A stretch of 64,000 bases of DNA, from assembly GCA_937873135.1 (NCBI GenBank), contig CALMVQ010000368.1:39957-103956 (forward strand), written 5' to 3'. Of this stretch, positions 57,317 through 64,000 are shown piece by piece (position 1 is the stretch's first letter; each line of letters begins with the position of its first letter). This stretch comes from an uncultured Scytonema sp. GTDB taxonomy: Bacteria; Cyanobacteriota; Cyanobacteriia; Cyanobacteriales; Nostocaceae. The notes beneath the pieces were generated by a model. That model was not told the origin of the DNA and searched no databases. It saw only the letters and a program-made list of their open reading frames with translations. The position numbers were made by a program, and so were the translations under genes.

Positions 57317-58174
57317 ATGAAGAATAAAATCGAGTCACTAGGAATGAGTACTGGAAAAATTATCTATAGTTGTGATGATTGTCAAGATATTCATCGCCTA
57401 AAAGTGGCAACAATTATGGATTTATTCAAATCATCTGGGGTTCTTCTTTTTCGAGGCTTTAGAATCAATCACGAGCAAATGAAGACATTCGCAGAACAAT
57501 TCAGTTCTAAATTCATTCAAGATTATGGTAGACCTCAAGTTGATTCAGATAAGTTTGTCCATTTTGTAGACCCAGGAATGGGTGATAGTAGTTTTCATAG
57601 AGAACACGGATATTCTCCTTTTTGTCCAGACGTTATCTGGTTTTGCTGTGCTGTACCAGCAGCACAAGGGGGTGAAACTACTTTCTGTGATGGCGTCCAA
57701 GTGTGGGAGAAACTAAGTGAAGAAACGAGACAGCTATTTATTTCTAAGAAACTAAAGTTTCGTCATGAAGTACAAGCTGATATAATAGGGAGAATTACTG
57801 GATTAGATGCTAGCATAACTGATATTAAAGGAGTACTGGATAGTCTTGAGGGTGTGAATTACCAGTTTCAAGAAAATGAATCCATCTTGCTCGAATATAT
57901 TTGCTCAGCTGTAGTTAAAACTAAATATAGTCATGACGATGCGTTTGCCAACAGTATCTTGGCATTAGAGCATGCAACGTTGGAAGATGATTCAATTGTT
58001 CCTGATGAAATTATCGGCGAAATCGAGGAAGTTACAGACAAGTTGACGGAAAAGATACCGTGGCAGGCTGGCGATTTAGTAATGATTGATAATTCAAGAT
58101 TCATGCATGGTCGTAAAGAATTTAACGATAATCGACGCCAGATTTTCAGTACCTTAAGTAACTTTCACTCTTAG
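57317..58174 (+). CDS. TauD/TfdA-family dioxygenase, paralogue of the one at 37043-37930
   Basis: 285 residues. Iron ligands H94-x-E96 in SFHREHG and distal His about 264 in FMHGRK, with NRRQIF following. It matches the protein at 37043-37930 along its entire length: shared blocks include LFRGFR, WFCC.VPAAQGGET, VWEKLSEE, QLFISKK and WQAGDLVMIDNSRF.HGR. It is on the opposite strand, outside the biosynthetic operon, next to the receptor and exporter genes. It probably acts on the same or a related substrate. The ATG at 57317 has a GGAG site. Confidence 0.88.
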   Translation: MKNKIESLGMSTGKIIYSCDDCQDIHRLKVATIMDLFKSSGVLLFRGFRINHEQMKTFAEQFSSKFIQDYGRPQVDSDKFVHFVDPGMGDSSFHREHGYSPFCPDVIWFCCAVPAAQGGETTFCDGVQVWEKLSEETRQLFISKKLKFRHEVQADIIGRITGLDASITDIKGVLDSLEGVNYQFQENESILLEYICSAVVKTKYSHDDAFANSILALEHATLEDDSIVPDEIIGEIEEVTDKLTEKIPWQAGDLVMIDNSRFMHGRKEFNDNRRQIFSTLSNFHS

Positions 58175-58640
58175 CTCGACTTGATCCAAATCAAATAACG
58201 TAACCTATGTCATTAATTTTGGTGACAAAGAAAAAATCGAAGTATTGATAAAAAAGCGTTTTGGTATATGCAAGCGCAATTTTTGAAAAATGATTAAAGT
58301 CAAGCTAAGGTTGACTCTCAAGTTGGAGGTTTCGCCATTGTAGAGCTTGCTGTTACGCTTGCTTCAGTAGGTGAGAAATTCGTCAAATGGCGGATTTCTC
58401 ACCTTTAGTACCAAATAAGCGCGTTGTGAAAAAACCAGTATCAACTGTACGTTCGCTCGAAGAAAGTAAAACACAGCATTGCTGAAATACGAAATATAGC
58501 GCTTCTCAGTTGCGTGCAATACGCGGTGTAGAGACTTCGCCATGATCAATACTGCCTAGCCTTAACTGAACCCTATTGAGTTATATCCAGCAAATCAATA
58601 TCTGTGTGGTTGTAAGTGCAATATAGATGATCTGTTGACT
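58175..58640. other. Convergent intergenic region
   Basis: About 465 bp between two genes that point towards each other. The only clear structure is the hairpin at 58369-58404. No gene is supported. Confidence 0.6.
58369..58404. terminator. Perfect 11-bp hairpin, possible bidirectional terminator
   Basis: AGGTGAGAAAT (58369-58379) pairs with ATTTCTCACCT (58394-58404) around a 14-nt loop. It lies between convergent genes, where a bidirectional terminator would be expected. There is no T-run after the stem, so the call is weak. Confidence 0.4.
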
Positions 58641-60755
58641 TCAGAACACCTTGCGCTCTTCTAAATGCGCTAAAATATCCTGACGCTCGCGCCAAACTGG
58701 ACGCAGTTGTTTGTTCGCAAATAACTGCAATTGATCCTCAGTATGAGGTGAGCCTGGTTGAGTTGCATTACCATAGCCAATGAGTGCCATCGCCTTTACT
58801 GGTTGAGAAAACTCAATAGCCGCGACGAACGAATCACCCTCAACTGCTTGGAAGCGATCACCAGAAGTTGGTGCAAAATCGACGACGCGGAAAATACCGA
58901 GATTTCCATTGCCACCATTAGCAGGCAAATCTGTATTATTTATGTGTAGCCGGAAAACATCTCCCCACGCGATATCTAGCTTTCCATAAGCTTTTTCTAC
59001 TTTGGCAGCAACAGCTTCGAGTGTTGCAACTGCCGATTTGAGATCGACTAAACCGTCTGGGGTGGTTCGTGGAAAGTTTTGACTCCAAGGTTTGCTGAAC
59101 GATTTATCATTTAAGTGCATCTGTTTTGCCCAAAAGGCAAAAAGTACTGCACCTCTAGAATCTGCATTAGCTTGTCTATCCCAAGCTGAGAGGACATCAG
59201 CAGATCGCCGCGCTAATTCACCTCCAAGCTTTCGTGTTGCAGGAATTAAGTCGTCCAAAATGCGATCTGCCAGTTCCATGCGGGTCGAAAGTTTGTATTG
59301 CACCATCTCATCGAAAGAAATTTTTTCATCCTCAGATAACATTCTGATAGAACGCTCCGTCCGAAAATTACCGGGGAAATGCAGGGAAGGAGGTGCCATG
59401 TAAGGAGGATAATTATCTGCTTTAATTGCAATAGGAAATGTCGTTGTCCAAGGTGGGTCGTTGGTATTTTGCAACCAGCCACTTTTTGGGTCAATAACGC
59501 GTGGCAAATCCTGATAGGGATGGATTTTTGTCCATAGTGTCTTAGACGTGTCACCAGGAATAATCCCTTGCCAGTATTTAAAATCACCTTGAGAACGAAC
59601 TGGAACATCACCGTTGAACAGGTGCATGATGTGCCCATCTCTATCTGCATACATCACCGTAAACATCGGTAGTTGCAAACGCTTGAGAACAGATTGAAAC
59701 TGGGTGAGGTTTTGGGAACGCGCCATATCCCACCATTGCTCCAGGACATTAGGTCGATCAATACCAGCAACGCGTAACGCTATAGCTAAACCGTTTTTTT
59801 CTGTCACCACAGGACCGTGAACAGAATGTTTTACAACAAGAGGTTGGTCACGTATGCTACCGTCTTTTTGTTTCACTTTTAAGGAGACGGTTGTTGTCTC
59901 GAAGGAACGAACTTTGCTATCGAAGCGATAACCATTGTCCACTAATTTAAGTGAGTACGCATCCCAACCATCGTAAGTGTTGACGGTGTGAGTCCAGCCC
60001 AAATTATCGTTAAAGGCGATCGCCAACACAGGAATTCCAACAAGTGTTGCGCCATAAGCATCAATATCGGGAGTACTCAGTTGTGCTTCATACCACAAAA
60101 ATAAATCCGACCAAGGCAAATGTGGGTTTGCTAGCAGCATCGCTTTACCACTTGCAGAATGTGATGGGCCTATAGCCCAACCATTAGATCCGGCTTTGGA
60201 TTCAGACTTGGCGACGCCTGCAACCTCTTCTGGGTTCACGATAAAAGTAAAATGTAGAACTCGATTTAAGTGAGCTAGAACATCTTCTGCTTTTACTGGC
60301 AGTACAACCTCTACCTCGTCGTCAAGCTTTTCTCCATGCTCCTTAGCATAAGCATTAATCCCCGCAGCAAAAGCATCTAGGTAGCCGCGAAAAGCTGGAC
60401 TTTGTGCTTTGTACCAAGAACGAGCACGTTCTGGCACTCCCATAGTCTGTACCCAACGGTCTGATTCTAAGTATTTCTCTCCCCAATATTCGGCTGCACG
60501 TCCCCGCGCTTGACCATAAAGACGCAAAAGCAAGTTACCGTGACTTTGCATTTGTGCCCAACCAAAAGCTTGAAATGCGCTTTGAGTATCTTTGCTGTAG
60601 ATGTGGGCTATACCGTAAGTATCCCAAAGTATTTCAGTACTTTTCGCTATTCGTGCAGAAGTTTGAACTCCCAAAACTAGAGCAAAGATAATACCGAGTA
60701 CAAATGATAAGAGTCGGAATGGTTTTCGCCTGAAAGCTCTATATATGTATCCCAT
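58641..60755 (-). CDS. Penicillin-acylase-family Ntn hydrolase (PvdQ/AHL-acylase-like)
   Basis: 704 residues. An N-terminal membrane anchor or signal (about 13-35) leads to the small chain; autoprocessing is expected at Gly189/Ser190 in GSNGWAIGPSHSASG, Ser190 becoming the catalytic nucleophile of the large chain. LLANPHLPW and HGPVVT are further family motifs. Members hydrolyse acyl amides: penicillin, acyl-homoserine lactones, and, for PvdQ, the fatty acyl chain of the pyoverdine precursor. Near a fatty-acyl-loaded NRPS system, removal of the lipid from the product in the periplasm is an attractive but unproven role. The ATG at 60755 is used. It lies downstream of exbB and its decayed partner. 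Confidence 0.87.
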   Translation of the reverse strand: MGYIYRAFRRKPFRLLSFVLGIIFALVLGVQTSARIAKSTEILWDTYGIAHIYSKDTQSAFQAFGWAQMQSHGNLLLRLYGQARGRAAEYWGEKYLESDRWVQTMGVPERARSWYKAQSPAFRGYLDAFAAGINAYAKEHGEKLDDEVEVVLPVKAEDVLAHLNRVLHFTFIVNPEEVAGVAKSESKAGSNGWAIGPSHSASGKAMLLANPHLPWSDLFLWYEAQLSTPDIDAYGATLVGIPVLAIAFNDNLGWTHTVNTYDGWDAYSLKLVDNGYRFDSKVRSFETTTVSLKVKQKDGSIRDQPLVVKHSVHGPVVTEKNGLAIALRVAGIDRPNVLEQWWDMARSQNLTQFQSVLKRLQLPMFTVMYADRDGHIMHLFNGDVPVRSQGDFKYWQGIIPGDTSKTLWTKIHPYQDLPRVIDPKSGWLQNTNDPPWTTTFPIAIKADNYPPYMAPPSLHFPGNFRTERSIRMLSEDEKISFDEMVQYKLSTRMELADRILDDLIPATRKLGGELARRSADVLSAWDRQANADSRGAVLFAFWAKQMHLNDKSFSKPWSQNFPRTTPDGLVDLKSAVATLEAVAAKVEKAYGKLDIAWGDVFRLHINNTDLPANGGNGNLGIFRVVDFAPTSGDRFQAVEGDSFVAAIEFSQPVKAMALIGYGNATQPGSPHTEDQLQLFANKQLRPVWRERQDILAHLEERKVF

Positions 60756-60793
60756 AAGCTAGTAAAAATGATAATTGCCTGAACACGGTTTAA

Positions 60794-60949
60794 TCAGTGA
60801 GGGATGATGGTCACGGTGATTTTTCAAGCGCTCTTTCTGGCGAGATGCTGTCCCTGATGAAGGTAAATTTACTAGCAAGCCTTCTGATCGCGTTAAAATA
60901 GAGTTGACATCACGAAAAACGTCAACACTGCAAACATCACATCAATCAT
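60794..60949 (-). pseudogene. exbD: Decayed exbD
   Basis: Directly after exbB the minus strand encodes MIDVMFAVLTFFVMSTLF, the N-terminal membrane segment of ExbD, and hits TAA at 60893-60895. In the next frame the homology continues as LTRSEGLLVNLPSSG, so one base is missing in a run of T. A further shift leads to KITVTI, another ExbD motif, and a TGA at 60794-60796. The conserved start of ExbD before PMIDV is also out of frame. At least two frameshifts make a working protein unlikely; a working ExbD would have to come from elsewhere in the genome. Confidence 0.82.
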
Positions 60950-60958
60950 TGGATATGT

Positions 60959-61639
60959 CTAATGTTCACCTCTACTGCTTTTCTTGATTCGTTGTGTAGA
61001 CGCATAAGCTCTTTCTCCTTCTTCTTCATAGTGATCGCGATACAATATTTCTAACTGTCCGCCATATTCCTGAATCTTGGAGATTTGGTGTTCAAACAAT
61101 GCGCGAAACGTGTTCGCTGCTAAAAGTGCAAGGATGGCGACGATCATCCCACACGCTGTGGCAAATAGGGCTTCACTGATCCCTGCTGTCACCGCTGTGG
61201 TTTTTGCTCCTCCCACATCACCGATGTTCAATCCTTTAAAGGATCTAATTAATCCTAATATCGTTCCCAATAGACCTAAAAGTGGTCCCAACCCGACTAT
61301 CGACTCAAAAACATTGTTGAACCTTCGCAGTCTGGGAATTTCTGCCAGCGCTTCACTTTCCAATGCCAAACGAAACTTGTCTGGCGTTGGTCGTTCTAAT
61401 TCCAATGCCGACATAAAAATCCGCATTATTGGGAGATCTGCGTGTTGTCTTACTTGACTAATCACACCTACCATGTTGTTCTGGCGGTAAAGTTGGAACA
61501 CTTCTCGAATCAATGGTTGCTGACGCGACAACAACAGCCAAAACCGCACACGCTCTACAGCCAGACCAATTGTCAATACGCTACATAGTAGCAGGGGCCA
61601 CATGACTATGCCGCCTGCTTCAAACAGTTTACCGATCAT
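60959..61639 (-). CDS. exbB: ExbB/TolQ/MotA-family proton channel protein
   Basis: 226 residues with three membrane segments: WPLLLCSVLTIGLAVERV near the N-terminus, the conserved GLGPLLGLLGTILGLIRSF, and ISEALFATACGMIVAILALLAANTF. These are the ExbB/TolQ hallmarks. With ExbD and TonB the protein couples the proton gradient to outer-membrane receptors such as the one at 51188-53884. The partner exbD just downstream is frameshifted. The ATG at 61639 is preceded by a GAG-rich but weak ribosome site. Confidence 0.92.
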   Translation of the reverse strand: MIGKLFEAGGIVMWPLLLCSVLTIGLAVERVRFWLLLSRQQPLIREVFQLYRQNNMVGVISQVRQHADLPIMRIFMSALELERPTPDKFRLALESEALAEIPRLRRFNNVFESIVGLGPLLGLLGTILGLIRSFKGLNIGDVGGAKTTAVTAGISEALFATACGMIVAILALLAANTFRALFEHQISKIQEYGGQLEILYRDHYEEEGERAYASTQRIKKSSRGEH

Positions 61640-62406
61640 ATAATTCTCAACAAAATAACGACTATATGTATTGAGAGTACTTTTGTCTAATTAAACGTTA
61701 ATGATATAGTTTTTTGATTAAAAATGGAATACCTAAAAATAGTTTTCAAGCTAATTCAATATTTAATGAGATATATTATCTATTAGACTCAAGTTGCTGG
61801 TTATTAACATTAAGTTTTGGGCAACTAGAGGTTGAGACGATACGGTTGGCTGCCCTTGCCTGCAGGCATCACAGACGACAATATTGTCGGTTGTGCCACG
61901 CATAACTCCGGTTATTAGTAGATCGCACGTTATTCTTTTTTCTGAGTAATTTATACTACTGTCACCATCAGGACCTATAGGCTATTAGTATGGCGATCGC
62001 GACGGTTGGGATGAACACAGTTGCAAAAACGGACAACATAGCTACAAAATCCTCACGCTCATTCGACGAACAGGTGCGCTCCAAATTAAGGAGTGTCCGT
62101 TTATACTTTGCGCGGGCATAACTTGAGCTAAACTGTGATTCATTTTGGATTTTAGTTAGATATTATGTTGTAGGAGCAAAACGCAGTTTATGCCCGTGTG
62201 CAGTATAAGTCTCGGGAAAAATGTAGCGGAAACGACCAAACCTCATAATCCACATTATGATTTGTTTGTACAGTCAGTAGACCGAAAACTGTTGTCAGGT
62301 AACGCAAGAATACGGGTTTCAGCCGAAGTTTCTGGACCCCTGTTGCGATCGCTTGTGTGATCGCAACAGGGCAAATATTTATTATTAACTTTTGGGATTC
62401 TTAAGT
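61640..62406. other. Intergenic stretch between exbB and a receptor stub
   Basis: About 770 bp with no intact gene. It is AT-rich near exbB (61690-61800) and contains HIP1-type sites. Given the direction of the receptor stub upstream, this stretch probably stands where the remainder of a receptor gene once was, but I cannot recognise barrel sequence in it. Confidence 0.5.
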
Positions 62407-62619
62407 TCAATCCAACGGATACAGTTCCATCTCGCTCAGTCGCTTAATTCTTTGATTTGTCGTCGTGCTCGCAGTCCTTGAGAAACTTTCCCCATTAGAG
62501 ATTGCTGTGATCTGTTGATTCTGCTTGAGTTGTGCCCTTCCTGGTTGTGCCATCAACAAAGCCACAGAACTGATCACCAACCATAGACAAAGACTTGACG
62601 ATAACCGCTGAATTCTCAT
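62407..62619 (-). pseudogene. N-terminal stub of a second TonB-dependent receptor
   Basis: 70 codons: a signal peptide (MRIQRLSSSLCLWLVISSVALLMAQPGRAQ, given here only as its features: basic start, hydrophobic core, AQP..AQ end) and a linker with IKRLSEMEL, which matches IRRVSEMERP at the same distance after the signal peptide of the receptor at 51188-53884. It stops at 62407-62409, before any AMIN, plug or barrel. The ATG at 62619 keeps a ribosome-like site (GTGAGAAA). It is most likely the remains of a receptor gene once in one operon with exbB, exbD and the acylase. A real small secreted protein is possible but less likely. Confidence 0.65.
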
Positions 62620-63051
62620 TATTTCTCACACTCCAGGAAGCAACTCTCATTAACGGTATGCTCTTGCAGAAGCGCAAATTGGTTTGGATCGGGCTCAAAA
62701 ACTCAACTTGAGAAGCTATTTACCAGCCCTTCGGGCAAGGCAGAAGGCAGAGGGCAGAGGGCAGAAGGAAGATGTGTTTTTTTAGACTTTTTAATACCTC
62801 TGCTCTTTGTCAAAGCCGCCACAAATTGGGTACTCACCGCCCCCACCATACCGCAGGTTGGTGGTCTCCAATCAATGGGGGTTCAAGCCATCATTGTATT
62901 GTCTTATACCTTCAGCATAGCTGCCTTTCTTTTTGACGGACGCGATCGCACTATTCTTCTTATCAATTGGGGTCGGGTTGGTGCCATACCTTCACGACAA
63001 TAAATCAAAATACCTCTACTCAGTATCCCATGTGAGAAAATAAACATCAAA
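62620..63051. other. Repeat-bearing intergenic region
   Basis: About 430 bp without a gene. It includes the heptad array at 62741-62768 and a HIP1 site near 62942. The rest shows nothing recognisable. Confidence 0.55.
62741..62768 (+). repeat. Heptad tandem repeat (CAGARGG x4)
   Basis: Four consecutive heptamers, CAGAAGG, CAGAGGG, CAGAGGG and CAGAAGG. This is the type of short tandemly repeated repeat known from heterocystous cyanobacteria. The reverse complement of the same heptad forms another array at 63726-63746. Confidence 0.8.
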
Positions 63052-63243
63052 ATGATCGCTAATCCCATGACGACTAATAAGTTACCGAAAAAGAAAGATA
63101 AAAAACCTCAGATTTCCGAACATCCCCTGGCAAAGCTTGCTGGCAAATTTGAAGGTGAGTTTTGGGAAAATACCCTTTTAGAAATTCAAAATTTGAGAGA
63201 GATAGAAAAGCAAGAAGTTAACAAAACTTTAGATAATAAATAA
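63052..63243 (+). CDS. Small antitoxin-like protein preceding a PIN toxin gene
   Basis: 63 residues, very rich in Lys and Glu, with the segment LAKLAGKFEGEFWENTLLEIQNLREIEK. It lies 19 nt before a PIN-domain frame, as antitoxin genes of VapBC pairs do. The family is not recognised with certainty. The start could be the ATG at 63052 or the in-frame ATG at 63067. If the toxin is inactive, the antitoxin has no remaining partner here. Confidence 0.55.
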   Translation: MIANPMTTNKLPKKKDKKPQISEHPLAKLAGKFEGEFWENTLLEIQNLREIEKQEVNKTLDNK

Positions 63244-63262
63244 CTTGTAGATTTTCAGACAA

Positions 63263-63700
63263 GTGTACATACTCGATACCAGCATCGTTAGTAATTATCT
63301 CGACCGAAGACGTAATTTTTCTCAATTAGTAGAACAGATTTTAAGCACTCCACCCGAACAGATATTTATTAGTATCATTACAGTCGAGGAAATAATCCAG
63401 GGAGCTTTAGCAAGCATTCAGAAAATGAGGCAAAAGTCATCTATCACAGATGCTTACAGATATTTTGAAGAGCTATTTGCAGCATTACATTACAAAAGAA
63501 AGGCAGAAGTACGTTCAAGGCAGCGTGTCCGTCAGGACAAGGCAGAGGGCATCTATGTAAATGATTTTAATCCTACATTCGTGTGTTTAAAGCCCACCAA
63601 AAGGCAAAGTCTGCCGGACAGAATCCTCTGTCCGGCGAGCTTTGCAATAAAAATGTATTTCGAGACGCATAGCGCTTCGGAATACGGCGTCCTCAATTAA
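63263..63700 (+). pseudogene. VapC-like PIN toxin, 3' half replaced by repeat sequence
   Basis: The first 79 residues or so are a typical PIN-domain start: YILDTSIVSNYLDRR with the first catalytic Asp, and ISIITVEEIIQGAL with the next acidic residue. After FAALHYK the frame enters the dispersed repeat (63499-63531) and then low-information sequence with a 9-bp inverted repeat CCGGACAGA/TCTGTCCGG. The later PIN acidic residues (as in ...D..IAA.A...) are missing, so nuclease activity is unlikely. The frame begins with GTG at 63263. It stays open by chance to 63700. Confidence 0.7.
63499..63531 (+). repeat. Dispersed repeat, copy 2 (inside the vapC-like gene)
   Basis: Matches the 33-bp segment at 53902-53934 with only a handful of differences. 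Its left edge coincides with the point where PIN-domain homology is lost. Confidence 0.75.
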
Positions 63701-64000
63701 GTCCCACGTTTTTAAGCGTGGGTTTCCTTCTGCCTTCTGCCTTCTGAACACGGTTTGTTTTGGATTTGGCAGAAATCTGGCGACAGAAGCTGTTTACGGA
63801 CGCGATCGCACTAAACCATAATTTCTCGGTAAGGTGTGCCCACGTGATAACAGCATGCGCATTTACAAAGGTAAGTATTGAACGCGATTGGTTAACTCTT
63901 GAGGATAGGCAGTTTTAGCAATGATTTCTAAATCACGAACATCACGCTAGTAGGCTGTCAAGATTGAATTGATGGGTTTCAAAAACAGGTAATATAAATA
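63701..64000. other. Repeat-rich end of window
   Basis: No gene is seen. A short stem CCCACG (63703-63708) with CGTGGG (63717-63722) is followed by three CCTTCTG heptads (63726-63746), the reverse complement of the array at 62741-62768. A HIP1 site lies near 63801. Confidence 0.55.

Noticed and set aside
63703..63722. CCCACG/CGTGGG stem as the end of an IS200/IS605 element or a terminator
   Set aside because: Only 6 bp, no T-run, no transposase sequence next to it.
62741..63746. Heptad arrays as a CRISPR
   Set aside because: Units are 7 bp with no spacers; they are short tandem repeats.

Overview
The window looks like a filamentous, probably heterocyst-forming cyanobacterium. The evidence is moderate-to-low GC, repeated HIP1-type GCGATCGC sites, short tandemly repeated repeats (heptads and octamers), an AMIN-domain TonB-dependent receptor, and PKS/NRPS modules in the cyanobacterial style. 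No rRNA, tRNA or CRISPR array was seen.

Positions 49635 down to 1 (all minus strand) hold most of one very large hybrid NRPS/PKS cluster that runs off the left edge. In transcription order: a fatty-acyl-AMP ligase-ACP-C loading protein; a TauD/SyrP-type hydroxylase; an NRPS with a degenerate interface-type C domain, an Asn-like A domain and a PCP; an O-carbamoyltransferase; a relic of an NRPS C-terminus; a glycosyltransferase; a second TauD-type oxygenase; a class III aminotransferase; a KS-AT-ACP PKS carrying a C-terminal FkbM methyltransferase; four genes of a hydroxymalonyl/methoxymalonyl-ACP pathway (FkbK, FkbJ, FkbI and FkbH types); a C-A(Ala)-PCP-E protein; a C-PCP-C protein without A domain, fused to another TauD/SyrP hydroxylase; a membrane-anchored cupin/JmjC oxygenase; an interface-A(Asp)-PCP protein; two KS-AT-KR-ACP PKSs; a C-A(Thr)-PCP protein; and a further PKS cut by the window edge. 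No thioesterase is visible; it should lie to the left.

Read collinearly, the predicted backbone is fatty acyl - beta-hydroxy-Asn - (hydroxy/methoxy)malonyl unit with a possible beta-amino group - D-Ala - unknown residue - beta-hydroxy-Asp - two beta-hydroxy acetate units - Thr - further polyketide. It may be O-carbamoylated and glycosylated. The paired 'C domain, hydroxylase, interface-A-PCP' cassettes are the logic of beta-hydroxyaspartate siderophores.

The right flank (51188-62619) supports iron traffic. It holds a TonB-dependent siderophore receptor, an EntS-like MFS exporter, an Apd1/Aim32-like thioredoxin-fold [2Fe-2S] protein, a stand-alone TauD oxygenase paralogous to the one in the cluster, a PvdQ-like Ntn-hydrolase acylase, ExbB, a decayed exbD and the stub of a second receptor. 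Between cluster and receptor lies a 1.5 kb divergent region with a tnpB relic and several palindromes. The far right (62620-64000) is repeat-rich and contains a small antitoxin-like gene and a PIN-domain toxin gene whose 3' half was replaced by a dispersed repeat.

The siderophore assignment is inference. The domain calls, motifs, specificity codes, overlaps and pseudogenes are read directly from the sequence.
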